A stretch of DNA of 64,000 nt from Brockia lithotrophica (GTDB taxonomy: Bacteria > Bacillota > Bacilli > Thermicanales > DSM-22653): the NCBI GenBank assembly GCA_003050565.1, contig PEBW01000007.1, forward strand, positions 1 to 64,000, in the 5' to 3' direction. Position 1 is the stretch's first letter, and the number at the start of each line of letters is the position of its first letter. Both the position numbers and the translations under genes were made by a program. Below the pieces are notes generated by a model. That model searched no databases. It worked only from the letters and a program-made list of their open reading frames with translations, and was not told the origin of the DNA. This document shows, one piece after another, positions 44,372-52,210 of this stretch.

Positions 44372-45079
44372 GTGGGAGACGTCCTCCGCGTGCAGGGCGT
44401 GCGCGTCGTGCGCGCCGGACGCACCATCCTGGACGGGATCGACCTCAGCCTCGCCGCGGGGGAGCGCCTCGGGCTCGCGGGCCCGAACGGCTCGGGAAAG
44501 ACGACGCTCCTCAAGGTCCTCGCCCTCCTCCTCGCGCCGACGGAGGGGAAGCGCGAGGTCTTCGGCGTACCCGTGGGCCGCTCCGTCCCGGTGGAATTCC
44601 GCCGGCGCATGGCCGTCGTCTTTCAAGACTCGCCTCTCCTCGCGGGAAGCGTCCTGGCCAACGTCTACCTCCCCCTGCGCATTCGCGGCCTCGGGAGGAG
44701 GAAAGCCCGTGAAGAGGCGTACGCCTGGCTCGAGCGGTTTGGGTTGGAAGTCTTTGCGGGGCGAGATGCCCGCTCTCTTTCGGGAGGGGAGCGGGCGCGT
44801 CTCGCCCTCGCCCGCGCGCTGGCGCTTCGGCCCGAAGTGCTCTTTTTGGACGAGCCCTTTGCCGCCGTAGACGCCACGTCGCGCGGTCCCCTCAAGGCGA
44901 GTCTCCGGGAGATCTTCCGAGAACACGGGACGAGCCTCCTTCTCATCAGCCACGACTACCGCGATCTGGAAGACCTCACGGACCGTACGGTCGTCCTCGT
45001 GCGCGGCCGCGTGCTCGCCTCCGGCCCGACGGCGACCCTTCGGCGGGAAAATCCCCTCGTGCGCGAACTCTTCCCCTGA
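44372..45079 (+). CDS. tupC: tungstate ABC importer ATPase
   Basis: 235 residues with a complete nucleotide-binding domain: Walker A GPNGSGKTT, Q-loop VVFQDSPLL, signature LSGGERARLALARAL, Walker B VLFLDEPFAAVDA and switch His in LLISHDYRD. Substrate is inferred from tupA and tupB. GTG 44372 behind GAAGGGGGG. A short extra domain such as the ModC TOBE is absent, as in TupC. Confidence 0.9.
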   Translation: MGDVLRVQGVRVVRAGRTILDGIDLSLAAGERLGLAGPNGSGKTTLLKVLALLLAPTEGKREVFGVPVGRSVPVEFRRRMAVVFQDSPLLAGSVLANVYLPLRIRGLGRRKAREEAYAWLERFGLEVFAGRDARSLSGGERARLALARALALRPEVLFLDEPFAAVDATSRGPLKASLREIFREHGTSLLLISHDYRDLEDLTDRTVVLVRGRVLASGPTATLRRENPLVRELFP

Positions 45080-45124
45080 GGCTGAGGCGGATCCGACGGC
45101 GCGAAACGGAAGCCCGTCTTCGAG

Positions 45125-45147
45125 GGAACGGAGCGCCGTTCCTTCCC
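45125..45147 (+). terminator. hairpin after tupC, candidate terminator
   Basis: GGAACGG (45125-45131) pairs with CCGTTCC (45136-45142) around AGCG, followed by TTCCCC. The tail is weak. The rest of 45148-45270 shows nothing definite; a small inverted repeat ACTC-N5-GAGT lies at about 45238-45250. Confidence 0.35.
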
Positions 45148-45274
45148 CTTCGGGATTCGCCCGTGCACTGCCGTCCGATGTGCTTTCTCTTGGGTCGTGC
45201 GGTCGTCCGGCGAGAGCAAGGCCGAAATCTTGAAACGACTCTCGTCGAGTAACCGCTTTCGGGGAAAAATAGGT

Positions 45275-45280
45275 TATACT
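45275..45280 (+). promoter_or_regulatory. -10-like element upstream of aor
   Basis: TATACT in an A/T-rich patch (AAAAATAGGTTATACTAAAAAG) with no clear -35 at 16-18 bp. If real, the aor message has a leader of about 95 nt. The lack of a -35 would fit an activator-dependent promoter. Confidence 0.35.
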
Positions 45281-45382
45281 AAAAAGTAGACACCCCCATC
45301 CGTATTGCGCTGCCTTTGCGGCTTTGCGGCGATCCAACACCCATTGCGCCGAAACTTGTCTCGAGAAGGAGGCGTTCGCACT

Positions 45383-47206
45383 ATGCTGCGCGGGTACAAC
45401 AACCGCGAGATCCTCGTGGACCTCACGCGGGGTACGGTGGAGGAACGGCCGCTCGACCGGGAACTCGTTCGAAAGTACATCGGCGGCCGCGGTCTCGGGG
45501 TGAAGTACGTCTTCGACAACGGACCGCACGTGGAGCCCTTCTCGCCCGAGAACCTGCTCGCGATCATGACGGGCCCGCTCACGGGGACGCGCTCGCCCAT
45601 GAGCGGACGGTTGGCCGTCGTCACGAAGTCTCCCCTCACGGGGACGGTGACGGATTCGCACATGGGTGGGTGGACGGCCGCCCGGATCAAGTGGGCGGGC
45701 GTGGACAACATCCTCATCCGCGGGCGAAGCGAGAGGCCGGTCTACCTGTACGTCGAAAACGGAAGCGCGGAAATCCGCGACGCGTCGGACATCTGGGGTC
45801 TCGGCGTGCGGGAGACCGTGCGGGTCTTGCGGGAACGCCACGGCGGCGGTCGCCCGGAGGACGTGAGCGTGATGGCCATCGGCCCCGCGGGCGAACAGCT
45901 CGTGCGCTTTGCCGCGTTCATCAACGAGGACGATCGGGCGGCAGGACGCGGCGGTACGGGGGCCGTAGCCGGCTACAAGCGGCTCAAGGCGATCGTCGTA
46001 AAGGGGACGCCCCGCGACCGCGACTTCGTCGTCTACGACGAGTCCGCCTACCACAAGGCGAATCAAGACGGGCTGCGGGCGATCCTTCAGGGGGCGGTCA
46101 CGGCGCCCAAAAAGGGCGGCCTCTCCGTGTACGGGACGAACGTGCTCATGAACATCATCGACGGCGTGAGCGGCCTTCCCGTGTACAACGCCAAGACGAC
46201 GGTGATCGAGGGGGCGGCGGAGATCGGCGGAGAGCGCGTGCGGGAGACGATCCTCTACCGCGACCACACCTGCCACGCCTGCCCCGTGGCCTGTAAAAAA
46301 GACGTCGTCGTGCGGGAAGGGAAGTACCGGACGACGGTTCCCGCGGGGAGCATGGAGTTCGAGTCCGCGTGGGCCCTCGGTGCGCTCATCGGGATCACGG
46401 ACCGCGAAGCGGTGGCGCGGATGATCGACCTCGCGAACGAATTCGGCATGGACACCATCGAGACGGGGCACGCCATCGCCGTGGCGATGGAAGCCTACGA
46501 GCGCGGGCTGATCGGGTACGCGATTCGCTGGGGCGACGCCGACCGCGCGATCGAACTCCTCCGTTCGATCGCCGAGCGAAGCGGGGTGGGCGACGACCTC
46601 GCCGAGGGACCGGCCCGCTTCGCCAAGTCCATCGGAGCGCCCGAGATCTCCATGTCCGTGAAGGGGCAGTCCATCCCCGCGTACGACCCGCGGGCCATCC
46701 AGGGGATCGGCCTCGGGTACGCGACGAGCAACCGAGGCGCGTGCCACCTCCGCGGCTACACGATCAGCGCCGAGATCCTGGGGATCCCCTACTCCGTGGA
46801 CCGCACGGCCGTGGCCGGGAAGGGCGAGCTCCAAAAGTGGTTCCAGGACCTCTTCGCCTTTACGGATTCCCTCGACGTGTGCAAGTTCTCGACGTTTTCC
46901 GAAACGCCGGAGCACTACGCGCGGCAGTTTTCTGCGCTCACGGGGATGGAGATTACGGAAGAGGAGCTCTTCCGCATCGGGGAGCGCATCTACAACCTCG
47001 AGCGCTACTACAACAACCTCGCCGGCTTCAACCGCCGCGAAGACGACTACCTGCCGGAACGCCTCCTCAAGGAGCCGGCGGCGGGGAAGTCCGAGGGAAT
47101 GGTGAGCCACCTCGACGAGATGCTCGACGAGTACTACCGCGTCCGTGGCTGGCGGGAAGGCATCGTGCCCGAGGAGAAGCTTCGCGAGCTCGAGATCATC
47201 GCCTGA
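45383..47206 (+). CDS. aor: tungsten-containing aldehyde:ferredoxin oxidoreductase
   Basis: 607 residues. Cluster ligands Cys297, Cys300, Cys304 (HTCHACPVAC) and Cys500 (SLDVCKF); the pterin-binding motif DPRAIQGIGLGYATSNRGACH near 435-454; N-terminal beta-domain MLRGYNNREILVDLTRGTVE. All are standard for the AOR family, whose known members use tungsten bis-pterin. Role: reversible oxidation of aldehydes to acids with ferredoxin. The tungstate importer lies directly upstream. ATG with AAGGAGG ten bases before. Substrate range cannot be read from sequence. Confidence 0.93.
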   Translation: MLRGYNNREILVDLTRGTVEERPLDRELVRKYIGGRGLGVKYVFDNGPHVEPFSPENLLAIMTGPLTGTRSPMSGRLAVVTKSPLTGTVTDSHMGGWTAARIKWAGVDNILIRGRSERPVYLYVENGSAEIRDASDIWGLGVRETVRVLRERHGGGRPEDVSVMAIGPAGEQLVRFAAFINEDDRAAGRGGTGAVAGYKRLKAIVVKGTPRDRDFVVYDESAYHKANQDGLRAILQGAVTAPKKGGLSVYGTNVLMNIIDGVSGLPVYNAKTTVIEGAAEIGGERVRETILYRDHTCHACPVACKKDVVVREGKYRTTVPAGSMEFESAWALGALIGITDREAVARMIDLANEFGMDTIETGHAIAVAMEAYERGLIGYAIRWGDADRAIELLRSIAERSGVGDDLAEGPARFAKSIGAPEISMSVKGQSIPAYDPRAIQGIGLGYATSNRGACHLRGYTISAEILGIPYSVDRTAVAGKGELQKWFQDLFAFTDSLDVCKFSTFSETPEHYARQFSALTGMEITEEELFRIGERIYNLERYYNNLAGFNRREDDYLPERLLKEPAAGKSEGMVSHLDEMLDEYYRVRGWREGIVPEEKLRELEIIA

Positions 47207-47246
47207 CGGCCGTCGGGTGACTCTTTTCGGCTTTGGCAACGGAGAT

Positions 47247-47268
47247 GGCGCCGGGGCAACCCGGCGCC
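47247..47268 (+). repeat. 9-bp hairpin with GCAA loop between aor and moeA
   Basis: GGCGCCGGG-GCAA-CCCGGCGCC, a very stable fold with a GNRA tetraloop and no T-run. It may protect the aor message end or slow transcription into moeA. Confidence 0.55.
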
Positions 47269-47294
47269 GTCCTTGCGAGGAAGGGGTGCGCGCG

Positions 47295-48599
47295 GTGGAA
47301 CTCTTTCGCGTCCTGTCCGTCGCCGACGTCCGGAAGCTCCTCGATGCGCTTCCCGTGCCTTCGCGCCGGGTAGAGGAAGTCCCCCTCCTTCGGGCGGCGG
47401 GGCGCGTGCTCGCGCGCGGCGTACGCGCTCCGGAGGACGTCCCCGCGTTTTCCCGCTCTACCGTAGACGGGTACGCCGTGATCGCCCGGGAGACCTTCGG
47501 TGCGGGGGAATCCACTCCCACGCTCCTCGAGGTCGTCGGCGAGGTGCGCATGGGCGAAATCCCCCGGCGCCGTCTCGAAGAAGGAGAGGCGATGTACGTC
47601 CCCACGGGGGGGATGTTGCCCGAGGGGGCGGACGCCGTCGTCGCCGTGGAGCACGTGGAGGTCATGGGGGCGCTTCTCAACGTCTACCGCGCCGTTTCGC
47701 CGGGGCAGAACGTGATCTTCCGCGGGGAAGACGCCCTCGCCGGGGAGGACGTCCTCGGACCGGGAATGCGTCTTCGCGCCTACGAAATCGCCTACCTCGC
47801 CGGCCTCGGGGTACGCGAGGTTCCCGTGTACGTGCCTCCTACCGTGACCGTGTTTTCCACGGGCGACGAACTTGTCCCGCACGAAACGCGCGACCTCCGG
47901 CTGGGGCAGGTGCGCGACACAAACGCCCCGGCGATCTGCCTCCTTGCCGAGGAGTTCGGCGCGCACGTTCGCTGCGGCGGCATCGTACGCGACGACGAAG
48001 ACGACTTTGCCCGGGCGATCGACGGCGCCCTCGAAGATTCCGACCTCGTGGTCCTCTCCGGCGGGAGCTCCGTCGGAGTTCGCGACCTCACGTTGCGGGT
48101 CCTCGAGGAGCGTTTCGGTGCGGAAGTCTTCTTCCACGGGATCTCCCTCCACCCGGGGAAGCCCACCCTGCTCGCGCGCGTGGGCGAGCGCTTCGTCCTC
48201 GGTCTTCCCGGGAACCCCACTTCGGCCACGGTCGTCTTTTTCCTCTTCGGCCGCCACCTCCTCGCGCGCCTGGCCGGAGAGGCGGTTTTTGCCCCGATCG
48301 CCCTCGAGGCGAAGCTTCGCCGCCCCCTCGCCTCCGTCGCCGGTCGCACGGATTACTACCGCGTGCGCCTCGTGCGCGAGGCGGACGGTTGGTGGGCGGA
48401 GCCGGTGCTCGGAAAGTCGGGCCTCCTCTTTACCCTCCTGGGGAGCGACGGTCTTGCGGAGGTGCCTGAGGAAAAGGAAGGGTACCTCGCCGGAGAGTCG
48501 GCCCGCGTGTACCTTCTGCACACGCGGCAGGTGGCAGCCCCGCCCTCCCGCAAGCCGCGAGAAGGGCTCGCCGCCCGCTGGATGGAAAAGGAGGAGTGA
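47295..48599 (+). CDS. moeA: MoeA-like molybdopterin metal insertase (second of three)
   Basis: 434 residues with all MoeA domains: RSTVDGYAVIARE, PTGGMLPEGADAVVAVEHVE, VFSTGDELVPHETRDLRLGQVRDTN, SGGSSVGVRDLT and LPGNPTSATV. Compared with the MoeA at 31558 it is a separate branch with the DTN variant of the domain III end. Next to aor and the tup genes, it may be the insertase for tungsten, in line with organisms that keep paired MoeA proteins for Mo and W; that is inference. GTG 47295 chosen for the AGGAAGGGG nine bases upstream. Confidence 0.9.
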   Translation: MELFRVLSVADVRKLLDALPVPSRRVEEVPLLRAAGRVLARGVRAPEDVPAFSRSTVDGYAVIARETFGAGESTPTLLEVVGEVRMGEIPRRRLEEGEAMYVPTGGMLPEGADAVVAVEHVEVMGALLNVYRAVSPGQNVIFRGEDALAGEDVLGPGMRLRAYEIAYLAGLGVREVPVYVPPTVTVFSTGDELVPHETRDLRLGQVRDTNAPAICLLAEEFGAHVRCGGIVRDDEDDFARAIDGALEDSDLVVLSGGSSVGVRDLTLRVLEERFGAEVFFHGISLHPGKPTLLARVGERFVLGLPGNPTSATVVFFLFGRHLLARLAGEAVFAPIALEAKLRRPLASVAGRTDYYRVRLVREADGWWAEPVLGKSGLLFTLLGSDGLAEVPEEKEGYLAGESARVYLLHTRQVAAPPSRKPREGLAARWMEKEE

Positions 48600-48601
48600 G
48601 C

Positions 48602-50521
48602 GTGGCGCGCAAGGTGTTTCTCGACGAAGAGCCCCTCGACGACGTTCGCCGGCGTTGGCTCGCCCGCGCGGACATCCCCCGGCGGACGGAACGAATTCCC
48701 ACGGCGGAAGCGCTGAACCGTGTCGCCGCCACGGACCTCTACGCCCGCGTGTCCATGCCCAACTACAACGCGGCGGCGATGGATGGCTTTGCCGTGCGCG
48801 CAGAACGGACGTTCTTTGCTTCGGAAACAAACCCCGTGCGCCTGCGCGTCGGGGAAGAGGCGCTCGTCGTCGACACCGGCGACCCCCTCCCCGAAGGGAC
48901 GGACGCCGTGATCGCCGTCGAGCGCGTCCACCTTCTCGACGACGGGCGGACGATCGAAGTCCTCGCCCCCGTTGCCCCGTGGCAGGACGTGCGACCGATC
49001 GGCGAAGACGTCGTGGTGGGGGAGATGATCCTCCCCGCCTTCCGCCGCCTCCGCCCCTACGACCTCGGGGCACTCCTCGCGGGCGGCGTCCTCGAGATCG
49101 AGGTCCTCGCGCGCCCTCGCGTGGCCGTTCTCCCTACGGGCGACGAGCTCGTCCCTCCCAAGGTAGACATTGGTCTCGGGGAAATCCCCGAGTTCAACGG
49201 CGCCATGCTCCGCGGCCTTGCGGAGTCCTGGGGAGCGGTCGCCGACGTCTTTCCGATCACGCCCGACGAGCCGGAGCTCCTTCGGGAGCGCGTGGCAACC
49301 GCCCTCGAGCGCTACGACGTCGTTGTCTTGAACGCCGGTTCGAGCGCCGGACGCGACGACTACACCGCGGACATCCTCGGGTCCTTCGGCGAGATCGTCG
49401 CCCACGGCGTCGCCACCCGGCCGGGAAAACCCGTCGTCCTCGCAGTGACCCCAGAGGGGCGCCCCCTTCTCGGAATCCCCGGCTTTCCCGTCTCCGCCTT
49501 CCTCGCCATGGAATGGTTTTTGAAACCCCTCCTCGATCGCTACTACGGAGAGGGCGCGCCTCCGCGACCGCGCGTGCGCGCGCTCCTCGGGCGGCGCCTC
49601 GTATCCGCCGTCGGCCGCGACGAATTCGTCCGTGTGACCGTGGGCAAGGTGGAGGGACGCTACGTCGTCCAACCCCTCTCGCGCGGCGCCGGCGTGACGA
49701 TGTCCCTTGTCCGCGCCGACGGGCTCCTCGTCGTTCCGCGGGAAACGGAGGGCTTCGAGCAGGGAACGGAGGTCGAAGTCGAGCTCTTCCGCGACCCGTC
49801 GCAGATCGACCGTACCGTCGTCCTTGCGGGGAGTCACGACTTCGCCCTCGACCTCTTGCGATCGCACCTCCGGCGGAAGGACCCTACGTGCGATCTTTCG
49901 TCCTCGCACGTGGGAAGCACGGCGGGGCTTCAGGCGATCGCCCGCCGCGAGGCCCACGGCGCCGGCATCCACCTCCTCGATCCGGAGGACGGCACGTACA
50001 ACGTCTCCTACGTCCGACGCCACATCCGCGGCGTCCCCGTCGTCCTCGTCCACCTTGCCACGCGCGTTCAGGGCTTCCTCGTCGCCAAGGGGAATCCTTT
50101 GGGGATCCGAAGCCTTGAGGACATCGCCCGTCCGGGCGTGCGCTACGTCAACCGTCAGCGCGGCGCGGGGACGCGAATCCTGTTCGACCACCTCTTGCGC
50201 AAGGCGGGCATTCCCCGGGAGTCCGTGTACGGCTACGACCGCGAAGTTCCCACCCACCTCGCCGTAGCAGTCGCCATCCGCGAGGGAAGCGCCGACGTGG
50301 GGTTGGGGATCTACGCGGCGGCCAAGGCCTTCGAACTCGACTTCGTCCCCGTGGGAGAGGAGCAGTACGACCTTCTCCTCTTGCGCTCCTTTGCGGAAAG
50401 CCCGCTGGGCGCCTGCTTCCTCGAAATCCTGCGAAGCGCCGCCTTTCGCGAGGAGCTCCGGCGCTTCGGCGGCTACGACCTCTCCCGCAGCGGAGAGGTG
50501 GTGTACGCGCAGGACGACTGA
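48602..50521 (+). CDS. MoeA fused to a periplasmic-binding-protein-like domain (third MoeA)
   Basis: 639 residues. Residues 1 to about 400 are MoeA (NYNAAAMDGFAVRAE, LPEGTDAVIAVERV, VLPTGDELVPPKVDIGLGEIPEFN, LNAGSSAGRDDYT, LGIPGFPVSAFLAMEWF). Residues about 405-639 are a PBP-like domain of the kind fused to MoeA or to HTH regulators (VVLAGSHDFALDLLRSHL, GSTAGLQAIARREAHGAGIHLLD, RQRGAGTRILFDHLL, GSADVGLGIYAAAKAF). The second domain is thought to bind oxyanion or pterin ligands. The cytoplasmic fusion could match metal supply to insertion. GTG 48602 follows AAAAGGAGG and the previous stop by two bases. Confidence 0.9.
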   Translation: MARKVFLDEEPLDDVRRRWLARADIPRRTERIPTAEALNRVAATDLYARVSMPNYNAAAMDGFAVRAERTFFASETNPVRLRVGEEALVVDTGDPLPEGTDAVIAVERVHLLDDGRTIEVLAPVAPWQDVRPIGEDVVVGEMILPAFRRLRPYDLGALLAGGVLEIEVLARPRVAVLPTGDELVPPKVDIGLGEIPEFNGAMLRGLAESWGAVADVFPITPDEPELLRERVATALERYDVVVLNAGSSAGRDDYTADILGSFGEIVAHGVATRPGKPVVLAVTPEGRPLLGIPGFPVSAFLAMEWFLKPLLDRYYGEGAPPRPRVRALLGRRLVSAVGRDEFVRVTVGKVEGRYVVQPLSRGAGVTMSLVRADGLLVVPRETEGFEQGTEVEVELFRDPSQIDRTVVLAGSHDFALDLLRSHLRRKDPTCDLSSSHVGSTAGLQAIARREAHGAGIHLLDPEDGTYNVSYVRRHIRGVPVVLVHLATRVQGFLVAKGNPLGIRSLEDIARPGVRYVNRQRGAGTRILFDHLLRKAGIPRESVYGYDREVPTHLAVAVAIREGSADVGLGIYAAAKAFELDFVPVGEEQYDLLLLRSFAESPLGACFLEILRSAAFREELRRFGGYDLSRSGEVVYAQDD

Positions 50522-50819
50522 GGACGACGATGTGCTTTTCCGGGGAAGGGACCGCCATCGACGATTGCCGTCGTCCGACGGTGCGCTCCTGCGGGGGAGA
50601 CCGCGGGACGGACGAAGAGGTGCCGTACGCTCGCTCGCGTCGGGGTCGGGTTGCCGTACGCGCCTTTTGCGGCCGGTCGCAAGGGATTGCGGCCGTGATT
50701 TTGCCGACAAGTTTTTGCGAAAAACGCGCACCCTACGGGTGAGACGCAAAGCGCTTTGCCCTTCTCGGGGCTTCCGGGACACCGCGCTCCGGAAGGCGAT
50801 GGCGGAGGTGGCATGAAGC
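50522..50819 (+). other. gap between the Mo/W island and sleB
   Basis: No gene is supported. There is a short A/T-rich patch (GCCGACAAGTTTTTGCGAAA, about 50703-50722) and a small ACCCTACGGGT palindrome just after it. A sporulation promoter for sleB would be expected in this region, but I could not identify one. Confidence 0.4.
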
Positions 50820-51614
50820 GTGCGTTCCCGGTGGGTGCGCGTCGTCGCGTTTGGGCTTGCCTTCCTCCTCGCGTGCCTTGTGCCTCTCGAATTTTGGGGT
50901 CAGGCGCCCTTGGCGCCGGGGGACGCGGGGAAGGTAGGCGAACCTCCAAGGGTCGAAGCCTTTGGTCAGGAGATTCTTCGCGTAGGTTCGCGCGGGGGAG
51001 ACGTGTACGAACTTCAAGGGAGGCTTCGGTACCTCGGGTACTACCACGGGGCGATCGACGGGATCTTTGGTTGGCGCACGTACTGGGCGGTGCGCAACTT
51101 TCAATACCAATTCGGCATCCGCGTGGACGGGATCGTCGGGCCCCAGACGAAGTACAAGCTCTGGTTGGCGACCAAAAACTGGCGCCCTACGAGCACCGCC
51201 TCGGCACCCGCTCCTTCCGCACCGAAACCCACGTACGTCTCGTACACCTCGCAGCCGATCACGAGCCGCGACATCGACCTCATGGCCCGTACGGTGTACG
51301 GGGAGGCGCGGGGAGAGCCGTACGTCGGGCAGGTCGCCGTGGCGGCGGTCATCTTGAACCGCCTGCGACATCCCGCGTTTCCCAAAACGATCCCCGGGAT
51401 CATCTTTCAGCCCGGTGCCTTCACGTCCGTCTCGGACGGGCAGATCTGGCTCACGCCGGACGCGACGGCGCGCCGCGCGGTGTACGACGCGCTCAACGGA
51501 TGGGACCCAAGCGGCGGAGCCCTCTACTACTTCAACCCCAAGACCGCGACTTCTGCGTGGATCTGGTCGCGGCCGCAGATCAAGCGCATCGGCAACCACA
51601 TCTTCACCCGCTGA
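50820..51614 (+). CDS. sleB: SleB-like spore cortex-lytic enzyme
   Basis: 264 residues: N-terminal signal/anchor helix (about 7-25), a peptidoglycan-binding domain with GSRGGDVYELQGRLRYLGYY and DGIVGPQTKYKLW (about 56-118), a short Ala/Pro linker, and the hydrolase_2 lytic domain (about 152-264) with the catalytic Glu in MARTVYGEARGEP. Such enzymes degrade cortex muramic-lactam peptidoglycan at germination, so the host likely forms spores. The usual partner ypeB is not next to it. GTG 50820 after GGAGGTG. Confidence 0.9.
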   Translation: MRSRWVRVVAFGLAFLLACLVPLEFWGQAPLAPGDAGKVGEPPRVEAFGQEILRVGSRGGDVYELQGRLRYLGYYHGAIDGIFGWRTYWAVRNFQYQFGIRVDGIVGPQTKYKLWLATKNWRPTSTASAPAPSAPKPTYVSYTSQPITSRDIDLMARTVYGEARGEPYVGQVAVAAVILNRLRHPAFPKTIPGIIFQPGAFTSVSDGQIWLTPDATARRAVYDALNGWDPSGGALYYFNPKTATSAWIWSRPQIKRIGNHIFTR

Positions 51615-51636
51615 GCCGCTTTCTTTCCGTTTCCCG

Positions 51637-51667
51637 CGTGGGGGCCCTTTGCCCCCGCGTCCTTTAT
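51637..51667 (+). terminator. intrinsic terminator after sleB
   Basis: CGTGGGGGC (51637-51645) pairs with GCCCCCGCG (51651-51659) around CCTTT, then TCCTTTATT. It lies between two converging genes and touches the stop codon of the minus-strand one. Confidence 0.65.
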
Positions 51668-51918
51668 TCGTCCTCCCACTTGGGGAGGAAGAGACTCGCC
51701 TTCACGTTGGGGAGCGCTTCCAGTTCGGCGACGAGCGTGCCGAGTTCGTTGTCCGTACCGCGAACGATGAGGGAGATGGCGACGTCGCCGCCGGCATCCG
51801 CGAGTTCCACGCGCCCGAGGATCAGGTGCGCCTTGCGCGCCAGAATTTCGTTTACGGCAGCGAGGGATACGCGGTCGTAGTGTACGTGAACGGAAGCGGT
51901 TCCGAAGTGCGTCTTCAC
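51664..51918 (-). CDS. TM1266-like small ACT/ferredoxin-fold protein
   Basis: 84 residues. The pattern 'VNEILARKAHLILGRVELADAGG...AISLIVRGTDNELGTLVAELEALPNVKAS' resembles the TM1266 family, named as a putative iron-only hydrogenase system regulator, with the conserved N-x-x-L...I-x-GR turn (ILGRVEL). No hydrogenase gene is in the window. GTG 51918 is chosen because AAAGGA lies 11 bases upstream on the minus strand; the open frame goes 44 codons further but is Arg-rich and unconvincing. It converges on sleB and diverges from the polymerase gene. Confidence 0.55.
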   Translation of the reverse strand: MKTHFGTASVHVHYDRVSLAAVNEILARKAHLILGRVELADAGGDVAISLIVRGTDNELGTLVAELEALPNVKASLFLPKWEDE

Positions 51919-52112
51919 GGAAAAGCCCGTCCTTTCGTCCGTCGTGTATCCCTCTTTCTTTCGGGTTCTTTCGGGTCGAGAGGCGCATGCGGGAACGCAA
52001 TCCCGCCGTGTCCCTCGTCTCCGACGGGTGGCGTGCGGAAGGTCGGCCACGGGGATCGATATCTTCAGTGTAGCATACGCACCGTGCGGCGCGCGTACCC
52101 CTTCCCGCTCTC

Positions 52113-52142
52113 TTGTGTTCTTCCGGCGCGGCGTGCTATCCT
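52113..52142 (+). promoter_or_regulatory. weak sigma-A-type promoter of the Y-family polymerase gene
   Basis: TTGTGT (52113-52118), 18 bp, TATCCT (52137-52142). Start would be near 52149, inside the LexA box. The rest of the divergent gap to the minus-strand gene (51919-52112) shows nothing definite. Confidence 0.45.
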
Positions 52143-52147
52143 AAAAA

Positions 52148-52161
52148 CGAACTAAAGTTCA
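52148..52161 (+). promoter_or_regulatory. LexA (SOS) box
   Basis: CGAAC-TAAA-GTTCA matches the Bacillota LexA/DinR operator CGAAC-N4-GTTCG in nine of ten half-site bases. It starts six bases after the -10 and so covers the transcription start, the ideal place to repress. Confidence 0.75.
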
Positions 52162-52210
52162 ACGAATCTTTGTTTGTCGATCGGCCGGTTCGAGGTGGAG
52201 GGATTCTCGG

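Noticed and set aside
44279-47680. A 1133-codon open frame on the minus strand opposite tupC, aor and moeA
   Set aside because: Covers three well-supported plus-strand genes and the gap between them; low-complexity and without recognisable domains.
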